6,526 bases of DNA from Pseudomonadota bacterium (GCA_021838065.1 JAKCEJ010000173.1:1-6526), one strand, 5' to 3'. Counted from the first letter of the stretch, positions 1 through 5,994 are shown. Numbers and translations are program-made. Notes: a model not told the origin generated them from the letters alone.

Positions 1-1513
1 GCGCGCGCACCAGCGGCACCGGACCGTGGAAGATCCGCGAGTAGTTGTGCGGCCGCCAGTACCGCCCGCGAGCGAGCTTCACCGCGATCGGCTCGTCCTC
101 GATGATGGTCGCGGCGGTGTACTGGCCGGTCTCAAGCGCCGTCAGGTAGATGAACGGCTTGACCAGCGAGCCGATGGAGCGGCGCGCATCGAGCGCACGG
201 TTGAATCCGTCGAAGTCGGCGTCGCGGCCGCCGACGATGGCGAGCACGTCGCCGGTCTGCGGCGAGGTGACCACCACGGCGCCCTGCAGATGCGCCTTGC
301 CGTAATGATGGGTGCGGTCGAGCCGGTGCAGGTGCGCATCGAGCGCATGCTCGGCGAGCTCCTGCACGCGCGGATTGAGGCTGGTGTAGATGCGCAGCCC
401 CGCACGGGTCAGCTCCCGCTCGGGATAATCACGCGCCAGCGTGCGGCGTACCAGGTCGAGATAGGCCGGATAGTAGGCCCCGGAGGCATGCGCTGTGACC
501 CCGAGCGGCGCGCGCATCGCCGCATCGGCGCGTGCCCACGACACCACGCCCTGCCGCGCAAGGATCTTCAGCACCAGGTTGCGCCGCGCCAGCACGCGCG
601 CCGGGACGCGGCGCGGATCGTAATAGGTGGGGCCGCGCACGATGGCCACCAGCATCGCGATCTGCGGCAGGTCGAGCTCATCGAGCGGCTCGCCGAAGTA
701 GAACTCACTCGCGAGTCCGAACCCGTGCACCGAGCGGTTGCCGTCCTGGCCAAGGAAGATCTCATTGATATAGGCGTTCATGAGATCCGCCTTGCTGAAG
801 TGCGCGGTCAGCGCCACGGCCATGATGGCCTCGCGGATCTTGCGCCAGAGCGTGCGGCGGTTGTTCAGGAAATAGCTGCGCACCAGCTCCTGGGTGAGGG
901 TGCTGCCGCCTTCCTCGATGTGGTGCGCGCGCAGATCGACCCAGGCGGCCCGCAGGATCCCGCGCGGATCGATGCCCCAGTTGGTGTCGAACGTGCGGTC
1001 CTCGACCGCCTTCAGCGCCGCCGGCAGCAGCGGCGGAACCTGCTGCGGGGTGACGACGATCCGATCCACCCCGTCGCTCGGGAAGATGCTGCCGATCAGC
1101 AGCGGGTCGAGCCGGATCACCGGGACCTGGGCTCCGGCGGCATTGGTGAGATCCGTGATTCCGGCCGGCCCGAAGCGGACCCGCAGCGGCATCGCCGGGC
1201 GGTCGCGGTCGGCGAACTGCGCCGGACGCAGCATGACCGCGACCTGGTCCGTCGATCCGACGAACGTGCCGGGACCGCCGGGCAATGCAACCTGCCGGTA
1301 GGCCAGGCGATCTAGCTCATGCTCGAGCTGTGCTTCGTTCAGATCGAGGCCCACGTATAGCTGCATCGGCGCGGCGTAGACACGCGCCGGGAGCGTCCAG
1401 CGCAGCGAGCGGAACTGGCGGGTCACCATGTGGTCGAGGTACAGCACATAGCCGCCGCCCACCACGAGCACGGCCAGGGCCGCGATGCCGATCGCGCGCC
1501 ACAGCCACGGCAT
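1..1513 (-). CDS. mrcB: Penicillin-binding protein 1B, bifunctional transglycosylase/transpeptidase (partial, C-terminus outside window)
   Basis: The first 504 residues are visible. This inner-membrane enzyme polymerises lipid II into glycan strands and crosslinks the stem peptides in the periplasm. Residues 7-26 form the single membrane anchor (after MPWLWR). Residues about 40-145 match the UB2H region of E. coli PBP1b, including AYRQV and RLDPLLI; in E. coli this region binds the activator LpoB. The glycosyltransferase domain follows with its conserved motifs: EDRTF with catalytic Glu171, GGSTLTQEL at 202-210, RKIREA at 224-229, and NEIFLG at 250-255. The transpeptidase domain begins near 410 and contains SLVK at 449-452, so Ser449 is the acylated serine. 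The SxN and KTG motifs lie beyond the left edge. ATG at 1513 is the first standard start in this frame for a long way, but its Shine-Dalgarno is poor (AGG only 3 bases away) and an upstream start is possible. It lies 68 bases downstream of lysAC on the same strand. Confidence 0.95.
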   Translation of the reverse strand, partial: MPWLWRAIGIAALAVLVVGGGYVLYLDHMVTRQFRSLRWTLPARVYAAPMQLYVGLDLNEAQLEHELDRLAYRQVALPGGPGTFVGSTDQVAVMLRPAQFADRDRPAMPLRVRFGPAGITDLTNAAGAQVPVIRLDPLLIGSIFPSDGVDRIVVTPQQVPPLLPAALKAVEDRTFDTNWGIDPRGILRAAWVDLRAHHIEEGGSTLTQELVRSYFLNNRRTLWRKIREAIMAVALTAHFSKADLMNAYINEIFLGQDGNRSVHGFGLASEFYFGEPLDELDLPQIAMLVAIVRGPTYYDPRRVPARVLARRNLVLKILARQGVVSWARADAAMRAPLGVTAHASGAYYPAYLDLVRRTLARDYPERELTRAGLRIYTSLNPRVQELAEHALDAHLHRLDRTHHYGKAHLQGAVVVTSPQTGDVLAIVGGRDADFDGFNRALDARRSIGSLVKPFIYLTALETGQYTAATIIEDEPIAVKLARGRYWRPHNYSRIFHGPVPLVRA

Positions 1514-1522
1514 GCGCCTGCG

Positions 1523-1541
1523 GCGAGCGGCGGCCGCTCGC
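1523..1541 (-). promoter_or_regulatory. Perfect 8-bp hairpin just upstream of mrcB start
   Basis: Arms 1523-1530 and 1534-1541 (GCGAGCGG / CCGCTCGC) are exact complements around a 3-base loop, and the structure ends 9 bases before the mrcB ATG. No T-run follows in the transcribed direction, so it is not an intrinsic terminator. It may hide or limit the ribosome site of mrcB, or mark an RNA processing point. The adjacent sequence 1545-1554 (CCTCGCGAGG) is a perfect 10-base palindrome. If mrcB actually starts upstream, this sequence would be coding. The structure is seen directly; a function is inference. Confidence 0.45.
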
Positions 1542-1552
1542 GCGCCTCGCGA

Positions 1553-1560
1553 GGGGGGGG
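1553..1560. repeat. Homopolymer tract of eight G (C8 on the mrcB strand)
   Basis: Eight consecutive G on the plus strand are followed directly by CCC. The tract lies between the lysAC stop and the annotated mrcB ATG. With the ATG at 1513 it is in the untranslated gap. With an upstream start it would fall inside the coding sequence, where a one-base slip would shift the frame. Such tracts are also frequent sequencing-error sites. Confidence 0.8.
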
Positions 1561-1581
1561 CCCTGCGTCGGGAGGATCGCT

Positions 1582-4164
1582 TCAGAGGACGAGCTCCTCG
1601 GCCGGCTCGCGCAGGTTGTAGCGCGAGCTCATCGAGTGGCCATAGGCGCCGGCGTTGGCGATGAGCAGCACATCGCCCTCGCGGGTCGGCGGCAGCAGCC
1701 GGTCATGGCCCAGCACGTCCGCGCTCTCGCAGATCGGACCGACGATGTTGACCAGTTCGCCGGCGGGCTCATCGAGCCGGGAAAGATTGACGATCTCATG
1801 GTATGACCCATAGAGCGCCGGACGCAGCAGGGAGTTCATGCCGGTGGCGATGCCCACGTAGCGCACGCTGCCCTTGCTCTTCAACTGCGTGACGCGCGCC
1901 AGCAGCGCGCCGGCCGGCGCGGCCAGGTAGCGGCCCGGCTCCATCCAGATCTCCAGGCCCGGGTGCTCGGCGCGCACGGCCGCGAGCAGCGTGTCGAGCT
2001 TGCCAAGGTCAAGCTGACGCTGATCGGCTCGCTCCGGGACTCCCAGGCCGCCGCCAATGTCGATGACCCGGACCGACTCGAGACGCTGCGCGAGGTCCGC
2101 GAGCTGTCGGGCCGTGTGTTCCCAGGTGGCGACGTCGAAAATGCCGCTGCCGACATGAGAGTGCAGCCCGACGAGGCGCGCACCCTGACGCTTCGCCTCG
2201 CGCGCCAGCCGGTCGAGGTCGCCGATCGGCACGCCGAACTTGGCGTGCGCCCCGGCAGTGCGCACATGGTGGTGATGGCCCGCGCCGACGCCGGTATCGA
2301 TGCGCACGAAGATCTCCCGGCCGCGCCACAGATCGCCCCACTCGGTGAGCGCATACAGGCTGTCCACGGTGACCTGCACGCCGCGCCCGAGCGCCCAGCG
2401 GTACTCATCGCGGGAGGCGAAGTTCGGCGTATACAGCACCCGGGCCGGATCGAGCGAGGGAAACACATCGAGCACCCGCTCGAGCTCCCCGCGCGAGACG
2501 CACTCGAGCTCCACCCCCTCGGCGGCGACAGCGCGCAGCACCTCGGGGTGCGGATTGGCCTTGATCGCGAAGTGAACCCGCGCGAGTGAGCGCACTGAGC
2601 GCAATGCCCGCGCTGCGGCGCGTACGCTCTGCAGGTGATAGATGTAAGCGGCCTCACGCGAGCCGAGGGCCTCGAGCAGCCGCTCGCGCTGCGTGCGCCA
2701 CCACAGCTCGCCCGTGGCTGGCGGCGCTGCCGCCTGGCTGAACAGCTGCTCCCACGTCGGACCCAGCACACGATCGCCCGGCACCGGGCGGATCAGCAGC
2801 TCGTGCAGCTGATCGACGAGCCGGTCGCCCTGGTTCTCATCGACCACGAAGGTGAAGTTCAGGTCATTGGCCGCCTGCGAGACGAGGTAGATCTTCTGCT
2901 CGGCAAAGAACTCGAACGCCCCGCCCAGCTGGTGCAAGATGGCGCGGATGTTGCGCCCGACCAGGCTCACGGATGCGCACGGGCCAATCACCTGCACGCG
3001 GCACAGGCGCGACAAATCGCCCACCAGGGCGCCGAGCAGCGCGCTATCGAGGGTGTTGGCGGCCGGATCGAGCGACACGGTGACGTTGGTCTCGGACGTG
3101 GACACCAGGTCCACCGACATGCCGTGCGCCTTGAAGACGTGGAAGGCGTCGGCGAGAAATCCAACCTGGTGCCACATGCCCGGGCTCTCGAGCGACACCA
3201 GCGTGATGCCCTTCTTGGTGCAGACGGCTTTGACCTGCGCCGTGCCGTCGCCCTCGGCCGAGAGCACGGTGCCCTCCAGATGCGGCGCCTGCGTGGCATA
3301 GACGTGCAGCGGAATCCCGTACTGGCGCACCGGCAGGATGCAGCGCGGATGCAGCACTTTCGCGCCGCTCGTGGCGATCTCCTGCGCCTCGTCGTAATGC
3401 AGCGCGCGCAGCAGCCGCGCCGTGGGTACGGCGCGCGGGTTGGCGCTGAACATCCCCGGCACGTCGGTCCAGATCTCCAGCCGCCGCGCGCGCAGCTTGG
3501 CGGCGAGATAGGACCCGGAGGTATCCGAGCCGCCCCGCCCGAGCAGCACGGTGTTGCCTTCGCTGTCGCTGGCGATGAACCCCTGCGTGACGATCACTGG
3601 GGCCATCGCCCGCAGCCGCTGCTCGAGGCGCTCATCGGGCGCGAATTTGCACACCGCCGAGAGCACGCTCGCCTTGGCCGATGCGTTGGCACGCTCCTCG
3701 GCGGCGAGCATGGTGCGCGCGTCGGCCCATTCGGCCTCGATCCCCTGGGTGGTGAGGAAGCGCGCCCCGAGATCGGTCGCCATCAGCTCGCCTGTGGCCA
3801 TGACGCGCGCGCGCGTGCGGTCGCTCACCTCACCGATGAGCCCCACGCCGGCGGCGATCTGGCGCAGCTCGGCGAGCTGGCGCTCGCAGGCCTCCCCGAG
3901 CTCGATGCCCAGATCCGCCGCGAGGCGGCGGTGCCGCGCCTCGATCTCGGCGAGGTCCGCCTCCTGCGCCGGCCCGCGCGCGACCTCGAGCAGGCGCTCC
4001 AGCCGATCGGTGACGCCGCTGAGCGCCGAGTGGACGATCAGCACCCGCGCGCCCTCGGCGCGGCGGGCTGCGGCGACCTCGGCGATGTTGCGCCAGTTGG
4101 CGCGGCAGGAGACGCTGGTCCCCCCGAACTTCAGAACGATCCACTCGGAAGCGCTGCGGGTCAC
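1582..4164 (-). CDS. lysAC: Bifunctional aspartate kinase / diaminopimelate decarboxylase (LysAC fusion)
   Basis: An 860-residue cytoplasmic enzyme joining the first (EC 2.7.2.4) and last (EC 4.1.1.20) steps of lysine synthesis. The kinase half resembles E. coli LysC (AKIII): KFGGTSV at 12-18, GELMATDL at 125-132, GRGGSDTSG at 209-217, WTDVPGMFSANPR at 232-244 and KVLHPR at 269-274. An ACT region spans about 312-458. It keeps Met330, His332, Gly335-Phe-Leu, Ser350-Val-Asp and Thr356-Ser-Glu, which align with lysine-site residues of E. coli LysC, so lysine inhibition is likely; Gln333 replaces a serine there. A linker near 460-500 leads to the PLP-dependent decarboxylase: HFAIKAN with PLP Lys535, HSHVGSG at 668-674, GGGLG at 704-708, EPGRY at 742-746, CESAD at 812-816 and an AYG-to-YN segment at 840-850. 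Xanthomonas/Xylella fusions have similar length. The start is GTG, chosen because AGGA lies 6 bases upstream. No active-site loss is seen. Confidence 0.96.
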   Translation of the reverse strand: MTRSASEWIVLKFGGTSVSCRANWRNIAEVAAARRAEGARVLIVHSALSGVTDRLERLLEVARGPAQEADLAEIEARHRRLAADLGIELGEACERQLAELRQIAAGVGLIGEVSDRTRARVMATGELMATDLGARFLTTQGIEAEWADARTMLAAEERANASAKASVLSAVCKFAPDERLEQRLRAMAPVIVTQGFIASDSEGNTVLLGRGGSDTSGSYLAAKLRARRLEIWTDVPGMFSANPRAVPTARLLRALHYDEAQEIATSGAKVLHPRCILPVRQYGIPLHVYATQAPHLEGTVLSAEGDGTAQVKAVCTKKGITLVSLESPGMWHQVGFLADAFHVFKAHGMSVDLVSTSETNVTVSLDPAANTLDSALLGALVGDLSRLCRVQVIGPCASVSLVGRNIRAILHQLGGAFEFFAEQKIYLVSQAANDLNFTFVVDENQGDRLVDQLHELLIRPVPGDRVLGPTWEQLFSQAAAPPATGELWWRTQRERLLEALGSREAAYIYHLQSVRAAARALRSVRSLARVHFAIKANPHPEVLRAVAAEGVELECVSRGELERVLDVFPSLDPARVLYTPNFASRDEYRWALGRGVQVTVDSLYALTEWGDLWRGREIFVRIDTGVGAGHHHHVRTAGAHAKFGVPIGDLDRLAREAKRQGARLVGLHSHVGSGIFDVATWEHTARQLADLAQRLESVRVIDIGGGLGVPERADQRQLDLGKLDTLLAAVRAEHPGLEIWMEPGRYLAAPAGALLARVTQLKSKGSVRYVGIATGMNSLLRPALYGSYHEIVNLSRLDEPAGELVNIVGPICESADVLGHDRLLPPTREGDVLLIANAGAYGHSMSSRYNLREPAEELVL

Positions 4165-4170
4165 GATGGT

Positions 4171-4174
4171 TCCT
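4171..4174 (-). promoter_or_regulatory. Ribosome binding site deciding the lysAC GTG start
   Basis: Read on the minus strand, AGGA is followed by six bases (ACCATC) and then GTG at 4164. The spacing is good, and the first residues run directly into the kinase motif at residue 12, so this GTG rather than a later codon is the likely start. Confidence 0.65.
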
Positions 4175-4211
4175 GGGCGAGCGGCGGAGGCGGCCGCTGC
4201 ATACTCTCGGG

Positions 4212-4257
4212 CCGAGCAGACCCCCGGGCGCTGCCGTGTGCCGGCCGCCCTGCTCGG
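4212..4257 (-). promoter_or_regulatory. Nested inverted repeat in the lysAC leader
   Basis: The outer arms 4212-4219 and 4250-4257 (CCGAGCAG / CTGCTCGG) are exact complements over 8 bp. Inside them, 4227-4230 pairs with 4246-4249 (GGCG/CGCC), and 4233-4236 pairs with 4242-4245 (GCCG/CGGC) around a 5-base loop. This gives 16 possible pairs in 46 bases, lying 47 bases upstream of the lysAC GTG and after the small gene at 4291-4509. No T-run follows, so an intrinsic terminator is unlikely. It could be a leader RNA structure or a protein binding site. It is much too small for the lysine riboswitch found upstream of E. coli lysC. Confidence 0.5.
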
Positions 4258-4290
4258 GTCGAACGAATCCGCTCTATGGGCGCGCGGGCG

Positions 4291-4509
4291 CTAGAGCTCT
4301 TCGTCGAAATCGCGAAGATCCTTCTCGAGCTTCCTGTCCGCCAGGACTTCCTCGAGGCGGCTCCACGCGGACTTGCCGCGTTTGCCAGGGTGTGGGGGCC
4401 GGCGCTTGTCTACCCGATCGAGCATCCGATCGTAATCGGTGCTGTCCTCGGCGCTCCCGCTCAGGAATTCCTCGTCGAGATCGAAGCTCTCGGTGTCTCG
4501 TTCCGACAT
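4291..4509 (-). CDS. Small charged protein of unknown function (72 aa)
   Basis: I do not recognise this protein with confidence. Residues 1-34 are strongly acidic, 35-49 form a basic proline/glycine patch (KRRPPHPGKRGK), and 50-72 look like a charged amphipathic helix (RLEEVLADRKLEKDL) ending in FDEEL. There is no signal peptide, membrane segment or cysteine. The C-terminal pattern loosely recalls the small proteobacterial PA3496-type proteins, but this is only a similarity of pattern. The ATG at 4509 follows directly on an in-frame TAG, so no longer start exists. An AAGGA lies about 13 bases upstream, which is a long spacing. In favour of it being real: a clean gap on both sides, an AT-richer region with a promoter-like sequence upstream, the same strand as its neighbours, and a residue pattern unlike the Arg/Ala-rich shadow frames. 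It may share a transcript with lysAC. Confidence 0.6.
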   Translation of the reverse strand: MSERDTESFDLDEEFLSGSAEDSTDYDRMLDRVDKRRPPHPGKRGKSAWSRLEEVLADRKLEKDLRDFDEEL

Positions 4510-4573
4510 CTAGCGGTGCAAATCCTTAGTTAAATCAATTAGGTAGCAATTTCGGCACGGAGCAAGACAGCGA

Positions 4574-4601
4574 ACTATAATGAAATCCTCCGCCGGAGCA
4601 A
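4574..4601 (-). promoter_or_regulatory. Candidate sigma-70 promoter for the small gene, possibly also lysAC
   Basis: On the minus strand TTGCTC (4601-4596) and TATAGT (4579-4574) are separated by 16 bases. The -10 matches the consensus at 5 of 6 positions, the -35 at only 3. Transcription would start near 4567 and give a leader of about 57 bases before the ATG at 4509. It sits in the 105-base gap 4510-4614, which is clearly richer in A/T than its surroundings. The same -10 region also reads TATAAT on the plus strand (4576-4581), but no plus-strand gene follows. Confidence 0.45.
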
Positions 4602-4614
4602 GAGGCCGTAAGGG

Positions 4615-5439
4615 TTACGTCGTGCGGTCCCGCACGGTGACCGGCGCGCCGCGCCCGAGACCCAGTCCTTCGGCGGCGCTGTGCTCCGCGCGGGCAATCT
4701 CGAGCACCCCGAAGGAGTTGATCAGCGCCAGGTACTGCCCCGGCTCGCTGTCCGCATAAGTGCGCAGCAGCGGGAAGGCGTGCGGCCCGGCATGCACCAG
4801 GGGCAGCCGGAACCGCTCGATCAGCGCTGCATCGATATTGGTGATGAGGTTGCCGAAGTGATCGATGGTGATCACTACCCCGCTCACGCTTGCGCTCTCG
4901 ACGGCCGGCTCATCCACCCAGGCCGGCGCCAGCGAATCCGCCGCGGCCGGCTCACCGAGCTCGTGCGCCTGGCAGCGTCCGGCGGCAAGCTCCGCGGCCA
5001 CGGGGGCGAAGATGTCCCGCCCATGGAAGGTTGCGCTGGCGCGGGTGATGCCGAGCCGGGCGAGCCCCTGGGGGCGCAGCCGCACCACCTCGGCGTCAGG
5101 CTGCCGGGAGACGAGCGGCGCGAGCAGCCCGTTGTCGGGGGCGAGAAACAGGTGTCCGGCCGCGCTCACCGCTACGATGTCCCGCGCCGTGCCGACTCCC
5201 GGGTCGACCACGGCGATGTGCACGGTCCCGGCCGGAAAGTACGGGAAGGCGCGCATCAGCCAGAATCCCGCCTCGGCCGGCCAGTGCACCAGGATCTCGT
5301 GGGTCAGGTCGATGAGGCGCGCCTCGGGGAAGCGCCCGAGGACCCGCCCCTTCATCACCCCGACGAACGGGCCCTGGTGGCCGAAATCCGTGGTGATGGT
5401 GATGACCCCGCTCGGGGCAACACTGCCGCCCGGGCTCAT
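4615..5439 (-). CDS. S-adenosylmethionine hydrolase (SAM hydroxide adenosyltransferase, DUF62 family)
   Basis: The 274-residue protein belongs to the family that includes the SAM-dependent fluorinase and chlorinase. Most members use water/hydroxide and split S-adenosylmethionine into adenosine and methionine. Visible motifs are TTDFG at 16-20, VVDPGVGT at 77-84, PDNGLL at 101-106, TFHGRDIFAPVAA at 137-149, DHFGNLITNID at 193-203 and NSFGVLEIA at 241-249. Asp79, Arg86 and His139 have nearly the same spacing as the Asp-Arg-His triad described for the archaeal hydrolase PH0463, which favours hydrolysis over halogenation. Length is normal, and there is no signal peptide, so it should be cytoplasmic. 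Its ATG overlaps the stop of the dksA-like gene in an ATGA junction, which suggests translational coupling; its own Shine-Dalgarno is weak. Its physiological purpose is not clear from the sequence. Confidence 0.92.
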   Translation of the reverse strand: MSPGGSVAPSGVITITTDFGHQGPFVGVMKGRVLGRFPEARLIDLTHEILVHWPAEAGFWLMRAFPYFPAGTVHIAVVDPGVGTARDIVAVSAAGHLFLAPDNGLLAPLVSRQPDAEVVRLRPQGLARLGITRASATFHGRDIFAPVAAELAAGRCQAHELGEPAAADSLAPAWVDEPAVESASVSGVVITIDHFGNLITNIDAALIERFRLPLVHAGPHAFPLLRTYADSEPGQYLALINSFGVLEIARAEHSAAEGLGLGRGAPVTVRDRTT

Positions 5440-5789
5440 CGCCGATGCGCCGGGCCCGAGCGCTCACCCTCGGCGCAGCTGCGGCAGCGGTCGGTGTAGG
5501 GCACCACCGCGAGCCGCCCCTCCTCGATCGGCTCGCCGCACACCGCGCACGTGGTGTAGTGGCCCGCATCGAGCCGGCGCAGCGCCGCCTGGATCTGGCG
5601 CAGCTCCTCGCGCGCCGACTCGCTGATCGCATCGAGCACTTCGTCGCTTTCCCGTTGGGTGACCTGTTCGGCGAAATCCGCGCTCAGCGGATCGGACTCG
5701 TGGCGCAGGTCCGCCTTCGCACCGCTCTCACGCCTGTGCAACTCCTCGCGCCGCCGCAGCAGCCGCGCTCGTACCGCTTCTGTGTCCAC
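5436..5789 (-). CDS. Short DksA/TraR-family C4 zinc-finger protein
   Basis: At 117 residues this is shorter than E. coli DksA (151). Family members enter the secondary channel of RNA polymerase and alter promoter kinetics, often together with ppGpp. Residues 1-30 and 42-75 form the two arms of a predicted coiled coil, rich in Arg and Glu. The tip at 33-41 reads DPLSADFAE, where Asp38-x-Ala40 resembles the functional Asp-x-Ala of the DksA tip. The zinc finger is intact: Cys81, Cys84, Cys102 and Cys105, with 17 residues between the pairs. The helix after the finger is cut to about 12 residues, unlike true DksA. It is therefore a DksA-like paralogue rather than the housekeeping dksA. The start is GTG, supported by GGGAGG five bases upstream. 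It heads the dksA-like/SAM hydrolase pair and is divergent from the response regulator. Confidence 0.9.
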   Translation of the reverse strand: MDTEAVRARLLRRREELHRRESGAKADLRHESDPLSADFAEQVTQRESDEVLDAISESAREELRQIQAALRRLDAGHYTTCAVCGEPIEEGRLAVVPYTDRCRSCAEGERSGPAHRR

Positions 5790-5794
5790 AGGGG

Positions 5795-5800
5795 CCTCCC
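5795..5800 (-). promoter_or_regulatory. Ribosome binding site deciding the dksA-like GTG start
   Basis: GGGAGG on the minus strand is followed by five bases (CCCCT) and GTG at 5789. This strong match to the Shine-Dalgarno sequence is the main reason for choosing the GTG start. Confidence 0.7.
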
Positions 5801-5824
5801 GGGCACGCTCGCCTCGAGGGCCAT

Positions 5825-5849
5825 CGTGCCCGCAGTTGACTGCCGCACG
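5825..5849. promoter_or_regulatory. 25-base dyad in the divergent intergenic region, possible operator
   Basis: The core GCAGT-TG-ACTGC (5832-5843) is flanked by CGTGC (5825-5829) and GCACG (5845-5849). The two arms match at 10 positions and differ only by CC on one side against C on the other. It lies 35 bases upstream of the dksA-like GTG and about 145 bases upstream of the response regulator ATG, a good position for a site controlling one or both. Its right half contains the TTGACT that could serve as a -35 for the plus strand. The symmetry is seen; the bound protein is unknown. Confidence 0.45.
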
Positions 5850-5865
5850 GGCGCTTGCGGAAAAT
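5836..5865 (+). promoter_or_regulatory. Weak candidate promoter for the response regulator
   Basis: TTGACT (5836-5841, 5 of 6 to consensus) and GAAAAT (5860-5865, 4 of 6) are separated by 18 bases. Transcription would begin near 5872, giving a leader of about 120 bases. Nothing better was found on the plus strand in 5790-5994, and no convincing promoter was found there for the dksA-like gene. Confidence 0.3.
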
Positions 5866-5954
5866 ACCTAGCGCGCCGGACGGCCTGACGGCAACATACT
5901 CGCGCAGGCAAGCAACCCGTGTCCATCAATGTCAATGCCATACCAGCACGCCGC

Positions 5955-5970
5955 GGGCCGCGAGCGGCCC
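5955..5970 (+). promoter_or_regulatory. Small GC hairpin in the response regulator leader
   Basis: GGGCCG (5955-5960) and CGGCCC (5965-5970) pair perfectly over 6 bp around the loop CGAG. The hairpin ends 24 bases before the ATG and 12 bases before the GGTGA ribosome site. It may affect translation, or be incidental in such GC-rich DNA. Confidence 0.3.
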
Positions 5971-5994
5971 CACCCAGCCAACGGTGAACGCCCG

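Noticed and set aside
26..1315. 429-residue plus-strand open frame antisense to mrcB
   Set aside because: No family motifs, and it lies opposite a convincing PBP1b sequence.
4165..4290. Lysine riboswitch upstream of lysAC
   Set aside because: The gap is shorter than the L-box aptamer and I see no five-helix arrangement, only one nested hairpin.
2635..4533. 632-residue plus-strand open frame antisense to lysAC
   Set aside because: It is rich in Arg, Gly, Ala and His with no recognisable motif and mirrors the codon structure of lysAC, which has complete family motifs. It is a GC-driven shadow.
4587..4598. Possible terminator after the SAM hydrolase (CTCCGGCGGAG region)
   Set aside because: Only about four base pairs are possible and no T-run follows on the minus strand.
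4615..5439. Fluorinase or chlorinase activity for the DUF62 protein
   Set aside because: The Asp-Arg-His arrangement matches the hydrolase subgroup and there is no biosynthetic cluster around it.
4681..5499. 272-residue plus-strand open frame opposite the SAM hydrolase
   Set aside because: Low-complexity Arg/Gly/Ala composition; the minus strand carries all DUF62 motifs.
5930..5935. Perfect TTGACA on the minus strand as a -35 for the dksA-like gene
   Set aside because: No acceptable -10 is found 16-18 bases downstream.
5926..5937. Tandem TCAATG TCAATG in the response regulator leader
   Set aside because: Two six-base copies are too little to support a regulatory site or repeat array.
5684..5941. 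85-residue minus-strand frame reaching into the divergent intergenic region
   Set aside because: It overlaps the dksA-like gene in another frame and shows no motif or ribosome site, so it is treated as a shadow.
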